Shown piece after piece: positions 23,201 to 35,087 of a stretch of 64,000 bases of DNA. Positions within the stretch are counted from its first letter, which is position 1. Every line of letters begins with the position of its first letter. The position numbers and the translations under genes are program-made. This DNA comes from Ailurus styani (taxonomy: Eukaryota; Chordata; Mammalia; Carnivora; Ailuridae): positions 5,313,305 to 5,377,304 of the forward strand of contig LNAC01000031.1 of the NCBI GenBank assembly GCA_002007465.1. The letters run 5' to 3'. A model generated the notes under the pieces. The model saw only the letters and a program-made list of their open reading frames with translations, did no database searches and was not told the DNA's origin.

Positions 23201-25600
23201 ATACATCCAGTTGCTTTTGAGATATACTGGATGAAACAGTGTATCCCAGAACTGTTTATAAGTCTAATTATTCTTCCAAATGTGGAGTAAATTATATGTA
23301 CAGCTTAATTGTGCTGTTCATTTTGCAAAAGTTCCTTCTCAAAAATTTCAGGAGAAGCAGACGTGCTCTATTTAGCACTTCGGCTGACTTTGGTTGACCA
23401 GAGGTCAACTCTGGTACTTTCCAGCCATCTAAAAGAGTCTTTATATGCATCTTCTCAATCTGTAGGCTTCCAATAAGTTCATATGATATTTACACATGTA
23501 ATTAATTGGCACACAAATGGATGCTTTGCTTGGTTTATGCACATGCAAAATGGTATAAATGAACTCCAGACCATGTTGAAGAATACTGCTCTCTCCAAAT
23601 TCCTTTGTCTCTCTAGGGTGGAAATAGGCATTTAGTTTGTAATGTGTCCAAATCTAAGCATCTGTACACATTTGGATGTTCTATGAATATGAAATTAAAT
23701 ATGAAACTTCTTTCTTTTGTGACAATTTTCTTTAATTTTTTAACATGCAGTTGCACATCTGGACAGCAGTGATTTCTTCTTTAATTTAAATGTGTTGCTT
23801 TTTTATAGACCGTGTTTGAGTAAAGCAATTTGAATTGTGCAACTATTCATTCTGAACATAGCAAAACATCTATTTAATTCAAAGATTATTTCCAAGGAAA
23901 AAAGTAAACATATGAAAGAAACTGGTTTGTGTCAGCTTTGGCTTGGGGAGTTTTTGGCTTCGTGGTACTCAATACTTATCGTACAAGGGTGACATGACCA
24001 GGATTCTTTCAGTTCCTTTTTCTTTGAAGAGTAATAAATAAGTGGAGGACCTTATTCCTTGGGCAAATCAAAATACAAAGTATTTTAAGAATTATTGGTG
24101 GGCTTTTAACCCCCTTGGTCCCTTTGTTGTAAAACACATCCCCTAACTAGGCATTAAAAAGCAGTAATTAGTATTCATTGCCCTGTGAGGACTTTAACAA
24201 TGAAGTTTACCTGAATCTACTTTCCCTCATCCTTTCTTCCTTTTTGCATCCTCTGGTCCCCTCCCTTATACATCATTGTCTGGGGCAGTAATATTAAACA
24301 TGTCATACTTGTATTCATATTACCAACACCATTATTAATATTTTCAGCCAAATAAAATTTTATTTCCTTGCAAATCATAAGGCATTTAAGTTGTGTTGAA
24401 TTATAATTAAAAGTCATAATAGAAAAAGAGGTCCTGTGTGACTATGTAATATACAGATCCTACGGATGAGTTTGGCTCCATTTGCAAATGGATTTTTAAA
24501 AAGTACAGCCACATACTATATTTTATATGTTAATGACACACGCTCAGCAAATAGGGAATATGAAAGAAGAAATATTACACTTTTTAAAATAATGTTATCT
24601 GCTTATTCTTTGGCTATAATGTAGCTGGCATGCTGCATTTGGGGCTGTCTACGTGTGTTTTTAAAAATGTCATCTTTATTAGTATTACATTCAAGGAATA
24701 GTACCAAGAATCAGTTTCTTTCAAGACCTTCCTCCGGTGTGTGGCATATAAGTCTGTGACGAGCGACATTACAGAAGGTCATGTCACTTTTAACTGCTTG
24801 CATTACATCTTTCTGATTTCCCTAGTGCCCTTCCTTTGTTTGATTAATACTACTTGCTTTCAAGCAAGGAATCAGAAAGCATAATTTGGAAAGAGAATTC
24901 TAGAGCCGAACTGAGAGATCCCCCTCAAGAAAAGGGAAAGAAAAAAGAAAAAAAAACTTTGGAGAAATGTATCTTTTCTAACACATGCATTTTTTTCAAC
25001 ACTCGTTTTTTTTTTCCTCAAGGAAATCCTGCATATGTGTTGTTACTAAATTATTGTTGACAAATGTTTGGGCAACTGGACTTCATATACTTGAAAACAA
25101 AACTATCTAGTCTTTATGTGGTTTTATTTGAAGAGGAAAGAGCTGGAATTTGAGAGAGGACTTCTTTATTTTGTTTTCCTTTGTTAAGTGTTAAACTCTT
25201 CTACTCTTTCTAAATGGTAGGTGTTACTTGAATTCTCTGGGAAAGGTTGCAGCTTCTTAAATGCACGTCAGGAATACGTACAGTTTGTTTTAAAAACCTC
25301 AGCTGCAGTTTCTATGTTCATTGCATTTGGCCAGGGCTCATGTCTTCGAGCATAGCCCCACTTCTGAAACCCTGTTGCCTTCATAGCTGTCCATTGCTTT
25401 GGTCTGTTAAAGCCTGCAAATAAGTGAAAGCATTATCATTTTAAGGGGAAGTCTTGATCCGCGCTTCTACCTGTGTTCCTTTATGTTATTCTTAGTGTCT
25501 GCGAAACATGAATTGGAATTTTATATGTCAGAAGGAACACTGAATATTTTGCCCAGGACAAAAAAAAATACGTAATTTAATTTTAATTTTTTTAAATTTA
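20230..25600. other. Repeat-poor, AT-rich intronic stretch (about 5.4 kb)
   Basis: I recognise no SINE, LINE or LTR here, against roughly one SINE per 3.5 kb in the window as a whole. Sequence such as 20870-21060 (AT-rich, several TAAT/ATTA cores) and 22880-23260 looks like unique DNA of the kind often conserved. Only poly-T/pyrimidine runs (22060-22095, 22300-22345) stand out. Conservation itself cannot be seen from one genome. Confidence 0.6.
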
Positions 25601-25606
25601 TGTTGA

Positions 25607-25788
25607 GGGGCACCTGGGTGGCTTAGTCAGTTAAGCGTCTGCCTTCAGCTCAGGTCATGATCCCAGGGTCCTGGGATCGAGCCCCACATCGGGCTCCTCG
25701 CTCAGCGGGGAGCCTGCTTCCCCCTCTGCCTCTAACTGTCACTTCCCCTGCTTGTGCTCTCTCTATCAAATAAATTTTAAAAATCTTT
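25607..25788 (+). mobile_element. Can-SINE, sense, GTTAAGCGTCTG subfamily
   Basis: The head is ggggcacctgggtggcttagtcag, followed by ttaagcgtctgccttcagctc, then gggatcgagccccacatcggg and a short A-rich tail (caaataaattttaaaaatc). No clear duplication. Confidence 0.93.
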
Positions 25789-25849
25789 TTTACAGTGTTT
25801 AAAATATCATTAAAATGATGTTATTTTTCTTTTCACGAATAACTCACCT

Positions 25850-25960
25850 TTTTGAACACTTACTTCGCTACAAGAACTGTGCTAAGTACTTTAAATACAT
25901 TATTTCATTGGATCCTTAATCAATACTGTGGGACAGGTGCTATTATCTCCAGTTTCCAAG
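25850..25960 (-). repeat. MIR-type relic, antisense
   Basis: It contains 'gaacacttacttcgctacaagaactgtgctaagtactttaaatacattatttcattggatcc' and 'ggacaggtgctattatctcc', the antisense MIR middle. Confidence 0.7.
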
Positions 25961-26099
25961 GAACCTTAAACTTCACCTGAGCGAAATGTAATAGTGGGAT
26001 ACATTCTGAAGCAGCTTAAAGGCATCCGTAGGAAAGCATCTGTATTGTAAATCCTCACTTGTAGATGTTTATGATGTAACATTAAAAAGGCACTGGAGG

Positions 26100-26600
26100 A
26101 GGGGAAAAGCCCTCGCTAGAGCGCTAAAACACAACACAAAGGCCTCTCGCTAACACACCACTTTTCTGCCAAATGTAAGAGCAAATGGTTGTACTGGGTG
26201 GGTCTGGCTGCACATTTGTAGAGCAATTGTGCGTAGCCAATTACCCACTTGTGCAGGGTAAGAACAGTTTGGGCTTTGCAAATGAAGAGCCTGATTCTGT
26301 AGACCTCTCTGAGTCGTTCTTGAACATAAGATCCGCAGCTGATTTGGAAAATGTGTAAATTAAGCTATTGGCTTGTTTGATGGCTCGATGATATTTTGAA
26401 TTTTTAGAAAATTAACTTGAAGGTAGTAGAAATCTCCAGATTTTAAAGGTTAAATGTGTATGCTTTCTGTTTCCGGGCAGATACTGGAAGGCATTTTGAA
26501 TATTTGCGTTTATTGATCTGCATCACTGATTAAGTATACGTCTTTCCGGATAAGCTAGTTCAGTTTTGCAAGCTAGTTCACTTCCTTCACTTAAAAGCCT
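26100..26600. promoter_or_regulatory. Unique, GC-balanced intronic stretch, candidate regulatory element
   Basis: This is complex sequence without repeats between a MIR and an L2 relic. It has balanced composition and several CpGs (cgctagagcg, ctctcgctaac, gagtcgttc, tccgcagc). It is offered as a candidate on appearance only; no specific motif set decides it. Confidence 0.25.
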
Positions 26601-26634
26601 GTTGAAGGATATGAAGAATAGATGATGCTTTCAT

Positions 26635-26770
26635 CTGTTCATTCTATCAACAAATATTTCTGGAACACCTATTATGCACCTTGCAATCTGCTAGGAAAAA
26701 TCCAACACCATTCTTTCTTCCTAGCACCTGCAGTATGATCATGAGTACTAGAGAGGAGAAGCATGTAATA
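26635..26770 (-). repeat. L2 LINE 3'-end relic, antisense
   Basis: It contains 'tgttcattctatcaacaaatatttctggaacacctattatgcaccttgcaatctgctagg', the reversed L2 3' end. Confidence 0.7.
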
Positions 26771-26792
26771 CATTTTTAATAATAACCAGCAA

Positions 26793-26997
26793 GGGCGCCT
26801 GGGTGGCTCAGTGGGTTAAAGCCTCTGCTTTCGGCTCAGGTCATGATCCCAGAGTCCTGGGATCGAGGCCCACATCCGGCTCTCTGCTCAGCAGGAAGCC
26901 TGCTTCCTCCTCTCTCCTCTCTCTCTGCCTGCCTCTCTGCCTACTTGTGATCTCTCTCTCTGTGTCAAATAAATAAATAAAATTAAAAAAATAATAA
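26793..26997 (+). mobile_element. Can-SINE, sense, CAGTGGGTTAAAGCC subfamily, with target-site duplication
   Basis: It is a full-length copy ending in (AAAT)n and (AAT)n. The flanks share taataaccagcaa (about 26779-26792 and 27000-27013). Confidence 0.96.
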
Positions 26998-27614
26998 TAA
27001 TAATAACCAGCAAAACATTGTTTGAGTTTATGCACGGGAGTGAAAGTATACTTTGTAGTATTTGTTTCTTTTTCCTTGACATATTTGATAAATGACTTTG
27101 TGTGGGTAATTTTAGTAAAACATTACTTAACCAAATCATCCTGCTTTATACCTCCAATATACACGACTTTTATCTGAAAAATAAAATGGATCATAATGAC
27201 CAACCTAAAAAAATTACTTAATCTAAATTGATCATTTTATTAGATACTTCCATATTATAATCATTTAAACAAAACTTAGAAGAGTTGGGTGAATTCTCCC
27301 CTCCCCACCCCACCCCCAAGAACTGGACAGGGAGGGGGTGAGAGCTGTCTCTGTGTTGTCCCACTGTCTGGGTTTGAGTTCTGTTTCAGCTATTTTAGGT
27401 GAATTCTTTTGAAGAAATACAAAGTACTGAAATACTGTGGCTGTTTCTCCCATTTAAACCTCTATCAAAAATAGCCTAATTTGGAATTGCCTGGCATATA
27501 GCACCATGATTATACATTGTTACTATTATTGTCTATATACTTCTGAATACTTCAAAAGTTCAGGAAATTAAAAGCCAACGTGAAAGATTAGCTTATAGTC
27601 TCCATTTAAATTCT

Positions 27615-27755
27615 ACTGAATTATAATCCTCTTGAGGGCTGACATGGGTATAAATGAAATATCTGTGTTATTCATCTTTGTATTCCTGCAGTACCTAGCA
27701 CTGTGTTTCTTGGCCTCAGAGCTTTACAATAAATACTTAGAGTTGTTGAATACTG
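27615..27755 (+). repeat. L2 LINE 3'-end relic
   Basis: It contains 'cctcttgagggctgacatggg', 'ttattcatctttgtattcctgcagtacctagcactgtg' and 'caataaatacttagagttgttgaata', which follow the L2 3'-end consensus closely. Confidence 0.75.
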
Positions 27756-28420
27756 TTAGAATGTTAACGGTCCTTCCTTCTTGCTGAGGCTCAGTTGCTT
27801 TATATGTCTTCAAAATAAGTGTAAACTCTCACCAGATACTAGAAACAGCACATTGTGTTACTATGGTTCTTTTGAAATGCTGAATGTCCAAAACAATGGC
27901 CACAAAATTCTACCATGTAATAGAAGGTTTAAAGTATGACATTAAATTAGGAACAATGTCACAGGTTGTCAGATGCTTTTGGTTATCTGTTGGTTTATGA
28001 GAAATGGAGGTTTGCGTTTGGGCTATTCTTTTAAGTCAGCTAATGCTTTTAGAATATTTGAGGACAATTATTAGATCACCAAGAATCCCGACACGTTATC
28101 TCAGTTTGTGTAGCTCTGCATAATACAGTCTTAGCTATCGAAGTTTTCACTCATAACATATTCCTGTCTGTATCATAAGCCACATGAAAGAAGCACTCGC
28201 TGTCTTTATCTTTTAAAGTTATGAGCTTTGGGAGAAAGATTTAAAAATATTTAATAACCATGATTCTATCAAGTTTATTCAAAAATAGAGATATAGACTG
28301 GATAAAAAAGAAAAGCACCACAGAATTAGAAATTATATGAAATGGCATGAATGCAATCAGAAGTTGGCACTTAACTGAATAGCAACCCTCCCCAAAGTTT
28401 TTAAAATTTTTGGTTTCCAT

Positions 28421-28440
28421 GGAGAGAGAGAGAGAGAGAG
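28421..28440 (+). repeat. (GA)n microsatellite
   Basis: About ten GA units run uninterrupted. A short TA run lies at about 28629-28642. Confidence 0.95.
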
Positions 28441-28830
28441 TGTAGGTGTATAAAACCATAATAAAACACCTGAAACAGAGTGAAGTCCCATTCGTAATGC
28501 CACAGTTACACATTAATCAAGGAAAGGGTAAATTATTGAGCAAATCCAAAATGACTATTCCATTATGCTGAAGTAAGTACACTAGGAGTCATTAAAATAT
28601 ACATTCATGCATACCCACCTACCTGGGTTATATATATATATACATATTACATACATTTGATTATTGAATACGTTTCTAATTTTCAGTGTCCATTCTCATC
28701 ATGTAACCCTTATCTAAAATCAGAGAATTAAAATTAGAGTTTCTGGCAATTCAAAATCAGAAAGTAAGAAAAAGAAGTAATACAGAGATAGTCAAAAGTT
28801 GACATTTATCCACAAGAATTAAAACTTGAG

Positions 28831-29952
28831 GCTTCATGGCACCAAAACCACAAGTGACAAAAGAAAACATTAACAAATGGGACTACATCAAACTCAAAAG
28901 CTTCTGCACAGCAAAACAAAAAATAAAAAGACAACCTACAGAATGGGAGAAAAATTTTGCAAACCATGTATCAGGGTTAATATCCAAAATATCTGTAGAA
29001 CTCGGTCAACTCCCTCACCAAAAAAAAAAAAAAATCCAATTTAAAAATGAGCAGAAGAACTAAACAATTTTCTAAAGAGGAGATAGAAATGGCCAACATA
29101 TAGATGGAAATATGCTTAACATCACTAGTATCAAGGAAATGCAAGTCAAAACCACAGTGACGTGTCACCTCTATATCAATGGGCCACTGAGTGAACTAAC
29201 ATCTATTAGAATGGCTATCACCAGGAACAGACAATAAGTGCTGTTAAGAATGGTGACTAGAGAACCCATATTGTTGGCAGAAATGTAATTTGGTCCAACC
29301 ACTGTGGAAAACAATATGGAAGTTCCTCAAAAAAATAAAAACAGATCTGCCCTATGATTGAACAATTACACTTCTGGGTATATACCCAAAGGAAATGAAA
29401 ACAGTGTATCAAAAAGTTCTCTGCACTCCCATGTTTGCCCACAGCATTATTCACAAAAGTGAACATATGGAAACAACCCAAATGCCCATCAGTGAATGAA
29501 TGGGTGAAAAGGATGTGGTACATATACACAGTAAAATGTTACTCAGTTCAAAGGAAGGAAGATAGCATCCCTTTTGTGACAACATGAATGGACCTTGAAC
29601 ACATTAAAAGCAAGATGAATCAGTAAGTGTAGCACTGTATGATATCATTTATTTGTGGATTCTAAAGAAGTTAAACTATAAAAAAAAATATATAGTAAAA
29701 TGGCAGTTACCAGGGGATGGAGGGCAGGGAGGGTGTACAAATACATGACAGGTGGTAAATAAACCATAGAGATCTGATACACAGTGTAATGAACATAGAC
29801 AATAACAGTGTAATATAATTATGCAATAAGGTAAATATTGCCACACTAGCAGTCATATGACAATATATAAATATATCCAAGTAACTCATGGTATACTTTA
29901 GACTTAGCCAATGTCGCACATCAAATTTATTCAATAAAAAATTAAAAATAAG
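28831..29952 (+). mobile_element. 5'-truncated L1 LINE (3' end of ORF2 plus 3' UTR), dead
   Basis: The first 200 bp translate to a recognisable L1 ORF2 C-terminal stretch (...[15 protein letters not shown]... [18 protein letters not shown]). Further on, pieces such as 'cactgtggaaaacaatatggaagttcc', 'ggtatatacccaaaggaaatgaaaac' and 'acaacatgaatggaccttga' are typical L1 3' sequence. It ends in an A-rich tail (caataaaaaattaaaaataag). A likely target-site duplication is taaaacttgag (28820-28830) and taaaatttgag (29953-29963). Stops and short deletions break the frame, so it cannot encode a working protein. It lies in the same orientation as MCTP1 and ends 481 bp before exon 30434-30487. Confidence 0.93.
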
Positions 29953-30433
29953 TAAAATTTGAGCCATGAAAGCTATTAGCTTTAGGCCATAGACCACCGG
30001 CATAAATCAATGACCAGGGAGTATACTTAGAGTTTGGTGAAAAGTAAATTAGAAATAGCAGAGCTGTTTTCTGCTTAGTTATCTGATTCTGAACTTAAAG
30101 TGTCTGATTAATACAGACAGTGGAGCAGGTAAAAAGGAAATCTCCTGATTTAAAGCATCTCTTAATATTAGTTTACCTGATGCGTATTTCAGATTCTTTA
30201 GGTTGTCACAGAATATTTCGCACAAATAGGGTTCCCCTGACTGGGATTCAGTTCCTTGGTTTTAATCAATTAAAGGCATTGCATTTTCCTAATCCCTATC
30301 TCTAGATCAAATATTCCCTCTCTGTGCATCTCTTTCAAATGTTAATGAAGTTTTCATTTCCAAAAGGTTGAAAATGACAGAACAAAATTCTCTCCTTTAA
30401 GAGCACGAGAATGACTTCTGTTTCTGTCTGCAG

Positions 30434-30487
30434 GTAGTGGAGGACATGCTGGAGGACGAGGAAGAAGAAGATGACAAAGATGACAAG
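30434..30487 (+). CDS. MCTP1: MCTP1 small internal coding exon, acidic linker
   Basis: The exon is 54 bp (18 codons), phase 0 at both ends, between the acceptor ctgtctgcag and the donor aag|gtaatt. It translates to VVEDMLEDEEEEDDKDDK. Twelve of the 18 residues are acidic and two are lysine. Joined to the previous exon it gives ...GKDNRQRDT-VVEDMLEDEEEE..., the order found in mammalian MCTP1 as I remember it. It forms the start of the loop between the two membrane segments of the C-terminal region. Because 54 is a multiple of three and both junctions are phase 0, skipping it would keep the frame. The exon (DSEKKGF... in known MCTP1) that should follow was looked for up to the window end and not seen, so the downstream intron exceeds 33.5 kb. 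The acidic run is low complexity and could be missed by automated masking. Confidence 0.93.
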
Positions 30488-31092
30488 GTAATTATCTTTC
30501 CCAGCACTTGGGTACCAGGGGATGGGGAAATGTAGACATGACACTGTTTTCACAGACAGTTAAAAAAGGAGTTGAAGTGTTTGAGTCCAGAAAATTGGAC
30601 AGTGCTGTTTATCATCCTAACAATGCCACTGCATGTTGCAAAGAAGGAGAGAGGGCTATAAATCCTCTTCGCTTTTGTCCAGAGCTGGGTCAAATATTTT
30701 TCTGCCAGGAACAAAAAAAAAAATAATTCAGCTTGTCTGGGTCTTGATAGCTCTCGTGAAGATAACGGCAGTGACAACTGTTTTTGAAGGGCAAAAATTT
30801 GTCCTATCTTGAGTATTACAAATCAGGCTACACTTCGGAGGAAGGGAGAGGGGAGAAAAAGAGCAGTCTGCTTAAGTCGAACATGGTTATTGTCATCTGT
30901 AATTTTCAAGGAATTGCGCAGCAAGAGAACACATGTGTGGGGGGAGGGCTCCGGAGGGCATTTAAATAATTCCAGTGCTCACGATCCTTGCCTAGACTTG
31001 ACTTGGAATGGCTCTGTGGCTCCTTGGTCAGGAAAGCCTGTTGAGCGGTTATTTTCTGATTGCTGCTTAGCATGGGAATGGTAACCACAGTA

Positions 31093-31139
31093 AAAAACAA
31101 AACAACAAAAAACAAGGAACAAACAAACAAACAAAAAAC
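31093..31139 (+). repeat. (CAAA)n / A-rich low-complexity tract
   Basis: Repeated caaa/caaacaaa units occur between unique sequences, without an attached SINE or L1 body. Confidence 0.85.
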
Positions 31140-31999
31140 CCACCCAGTTTCTGGAATTTCTTGGTATGGTTGTCGCCTGGGAAGAGGGGACAACTGGAGG
31201 GACAAATTAGAATGGTCTTGCATGACTGTAGCTGTGTCTGGGGTCAGAAGAAAGGCTTTTTATGACAAGGAGGAGAGCGATGCTGATTTATCAAGATCCT
31301 TGGGCATTTCTAGATCAAAAATTTTACAAGTGCTAGAGTAAGATTGGGAGGAAAGAGAGAATATCACTCATTATTTCCAAATCGTTTAGCATATAAAACC
31401 AGATTTTGACTTTCACTGGAACCTGAGTTATAGTAAAGAAGTGAATTTTTTTGAGTAAAGGAGAACAACAGTGTATCTTAATTTAGCCCTTGACCTTTGA
31501 TTCTAGTAGAGATGTACAGTTATATCCTGGTATAAGAATTTGCATGCTGGAAACAAGCATTAGAAATGTAATAAAAAAAAATCACAGTCACACTGTGGGA
31601 GTCAAACTCCCAAATGATTTTTTTCTCAACTAATACTCAGTGCTAGGAGGAAAATGAAAACATAGACACACACATACACACTTTCTCCCTTCTAATGCCA
31701 TTCCAAACATTTTGAAATTGATAGAGCTTTTAGGTGAAATTTTTCTTCTGTACATCATTTAGTCATTGGCGACATCATCAAAGATACACTAACAAAATCT
31801 CCCTCCTACAAAAACACGTATGTGCTTGTTTTTAATGTTAAGTAACATGAACATACACTTCTGGCAATAAATGATGTGATTTATTGTTAAGGTCAGTTGT
31901 AGAGCTGTAGAGAGCTTGTATTTTAACTCAACATGCCAGCTCTGAATCATCATTTCTCTGCTGATAAACACTGAGCTGCCATCCATTTATGGCCATTTT

Positions 32000-32110
32000 C
32001 TCTTGCTTGTTGCTGCTTTATTATTAAAGCCACCATAAAGATTCATTCCAGCAGCAGGCGTTCCCTCCGAAATGCTAATAAATGGAAACCCTTAGTGAAG
32101 TCTAGTACGT
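32000..32110. promoter_or_regulatory. Unique intronic stretch, candidate conserved element
   Basis: The sequence around 'ttgctgctttattattaaagcc' and 'ccagcagcaggcgttccctccgaa' is complex, not repeat-derived, and sits in a 3-kb repeat-poor zone after the exon at 30434. The call rests on appearance only. Confidence 0.22.
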
Positions 32111-33702
32111 CAGTGTCCCTGCTTGAAGTCAACCTGTTTTTTTGTTTGGTTGGTCTTTTGGGGTTTTTTAGCCAGTTTGTTGATACTCCAAACCACTCAT
32201 CTCCCCCTTGATGGTTATTTTTTTAATAGAGAGGATGTTAGGAGTGGAAAGCAAATAACACACCTGGTTAACCAGCTCACCAAAACCTAGATGTTGAGCG
32301 GAACATGCCAGGTGGAAGCAGCACCAAGCCTCTGGAGTGGCATCTATTGTAATCTAGTGTTCAGGTGTCTGAAACGGACACCCGGGTTCTAACGCATTTT
32401 CAGATCTAGTTACCAAAGGTGATTGAAAGTGAGTGCTTAAATTACTCTGTGAATTCAACGGTATTCTTGTGCGCAGGGTGCTGGCAGTGTGTTTTCCATA
32501 TGAAAAGATGGTTTGGAGCTGATTTTCATAAATCCAACTCTTTATTCAAGTGATCTATAAGGAGGCTTTTCTTTTCTACTCATAATGCACTTGATCGCAT
32601 AAAAAATCTGAACAACAAAAAAAGAAAATCTCAACTATAATAATTTACAAAAGACTTCTGGGGGCTTGCATAATGGAAGAATCCTGGAGTGGATATGCTA
32701 AAATATAAAGTTTTTCCTATAAGAAATGGAAATATGAGAGGCTCCTTCGAGTTCCCATTTAGCAGCCTCCGTCTCTGGACTGGCTGTCAGAGTGGTAAGG
32801 GTTGTAAGTCTGGCTATCAGTGTGTCTGAGTCAGAGAAGGGTAATTTCCTACTTTAAAAAATTCATTGGTTCCTCTGTTTAAAGTTTGTGTATAGAGTCA
32901 TGCGTAATGGAATTTCAGGAGAAAACAAATGTGTTTTTTGCCATATGAGCAGGTACTGACCTCTAGCTCTCATTATTTCTCTGTTTTCTCATATGGTATA
33001 ATAGTGGGGTCAGGTCAGTGAGTCCTCTTATAGGATAAAAGTAAAAAAGATTAATAAATGTGCCAAAGCCTCACTTTAATTGAACCTGAAGCATATGTTG
33101 CAAGTATGTAAAATATGTCCCAGATGTTTCACCAGGGCTAGTTTCTTGGCTTTCCCTGATTACCACAAGGCAGCTATTAGTCCTCTAACCTTTGGACTTG
33201 GGGGTAAATGGGGTATTACGTGGCACAGAATGAGAGCACCTGTTTTCCATTCAGCAAAGACCCCTGGCAGGCTTTGCCTAAGCCTATCCATATGTTTTCA
33301 CTTAGCAGATTGTTGGGCGATTATGAAAAGTGTCTTTCTTTAGAGCCAGCATTGATATTAGTCACTCACAATGAAAGGGCAAGTCATTGGCTACTTGACA
33401 AGGTCCGTGTGGGCATAAACCGACGTCGTTTATTTCATTTCGGCTCCAAGTGTTTTCCCTCCACATCACCGTGAACATGGTAAAGACCCAGGTACAAAAA
33501 GGTAAGGCAGACAAAGATTATAATTACTCCACATAACAGTTGTGTGAGAGCTTTTCTTTAGTGCTGACTTCAGCACCTGGGAAGACTTTGGTTCAAGTTG
33601 GTAAAAGCTAAGTCATGATTCACCTGGATCCCCAGATCTGGGAGCTTTTCCACATCATGGCCTCTGGAGGCTTCTTGTTGTCATGTGTTCTCCCTCCCCC
33701 CC

Positions 33703-33889
33703 TTTTTTTTTTAAGATTTTGTTTATTTGACAGAGAGAGATCACAAGTAGGCAGAGAGGCAGCCAGAGAGTGAGAGGAGGAAGCAGGCTCCCTGCTGAGC
33801 AGAGAGCCCGATGCGGGGCTTGATTCCAGGACCCTGAGATCATGACCTGAGCCAAAGGCAGAGGCTTTAACCCACTGAGCCACCCAGGG
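33703..33889 (-). mobile_element. Can-SINE, antisense
   Basis: It runs from poly-T (33703-33712) through gattttgtttatttgacagag, gcaggctccctgctgagcag and ctttaacccactgagccacc. The head is cut short (ends ccaggggtgg instead of ccaggcgccc). No clear target-site duplication. Confidence 0.93.
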
Positions 33890-34277
33890 GTGGCTTTTTA
33901 TTAAAAAAGCTTTATTTTTTAAATAAAAATAAACCTCTCGCTTTTTATTAAAACAGTTGATCGTTATTCAGGTGAGGGTGTGTGATCCTCAGGCTTCACC
34001 TTCATTCCCGAATCCATTGCCCACATTTGCTTTAATCTAAAATCAGGTGGCTCCTCTCTTCATCCAGTTCCATAGTTTTCACAAAGGCAGAGAATATGTG
34101 TTTTTAAATGGTGGGTTTTAGTTATGAATCATTGGCTTGTTAATATTTTCACTGATCTGCATTACGTAGTAGTGCAGAAGGTGTGAACGTGTGCTGGAGA
34201 TGAAATTTCTCCTGAATTGAATGTTAGGAAGACATTACCCTGTGTTCTCTTTGTTGTAGAGCATTCTCTCTGCCGTC

Positions 34278-34338
34278 AACCACAAAGTCACAGTTTGATC
34301 TGATTTTTGACCTGACACCAAATCCTGCCTTTGTGGTT
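34278..34338. promoter_or_regulatory. Inverted pair of RUNX-type motifs in unique sequence
   Basis: AACCACAAAG (34278-34287) and its exact reverse complement CTTTGTGGTT (34329-34338) are 41 bases apart. Each contains the RUNX core TGTGGT. Nearby, 34390-34500 is complex unique sequence with AT-rich homeodomain-like cores (taattaatgaag). The arrangement would suit an enhancer, but binding is not shown. Confidence 0.35.
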
Positions 34339-35087
34339 AATAGGATGGCTTAGTAAATAAGGCTTAGCTAAATTACCCAGGTAGAGCTATCAGTAAGCCA
34401 TATAATAGTGTTTCTGACCTCATTATTTATGGTAATACAGTGGCCAATCTGCATAATCTAGACATCTAATTAATGAAGATCAGCTTTCGCCTTGTATCTT
34501 AAAGTTTAGGCGTGCTTCCCATGGTGTGTCCTACCCTTGTAATGGGATCCAGCTGCAATATCAGGAAGCAGAAGATAGAATGCAGGTTTTCCTCAGGATA
34601 AGCATGGATTCAAATGCATGGCATACTACAAATGTTTATTGATAAAAGATATTAAAATGTTCAGGCATTTATGCTTACATTGCTTCGCCTTTTTCTTCAG
34701 CTATTAGGTCAAGGTTACTGTGTTTCAAGATAACTAGATGCAATGAGTGAAACTTACCTGAGTAACTTCAAAATACACAGATTATTTGCTTTAATTCTCA
34801 AAATCTGTATTATCTGGTATGATTCCCCAGCCCCAAACATGTGTATAATATACCCAAGATGCATGTCACTGCATCTCAAATCAAGCATGGGGGTAAGGAG
34901 ATAACTCCAATGTGTGATAAGAGAGAAGATTTTAATCAGCAAAAATGGCATTCTCTAGTTATATTCAATGAAATAATTACATGGTGGGGAAGCAGAGCAA
35001 AGCTTTGGAGAAAGGCAGGAAAAGAGGAGTCAAGAAAAAAAATTCTTAAAAAGAAATCTTAACTCACGTTTAACTGAAATACCATTA

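Larger units (their letters stand above)
8960..30433 (+). other. MCTP1: MCTP1 intron between the two visible exons (21,474 bp)
   Basis: The intron begins gtaagt and ends tgtctgcag. Repeats are listed separately. Stretches with nothing recognised are 8960-10066, 10310-11140, 11356-12340, 12560-13870, 14460-15975, 18320-20010, 20230-25600, 25965-26630, 27015-27610, 27760-28815 and 29970-30433. The open frames there are short, lack recognisable domains and overlap one another on both strands, so I treat them as chance. Confidence 0.88.

Noticed and set aside
28831..29063. L1 ORF2 fragment as a functional gene
   Set aside because: Only the C-terminal end is left and stops follow; the copy is 5'-truncated.
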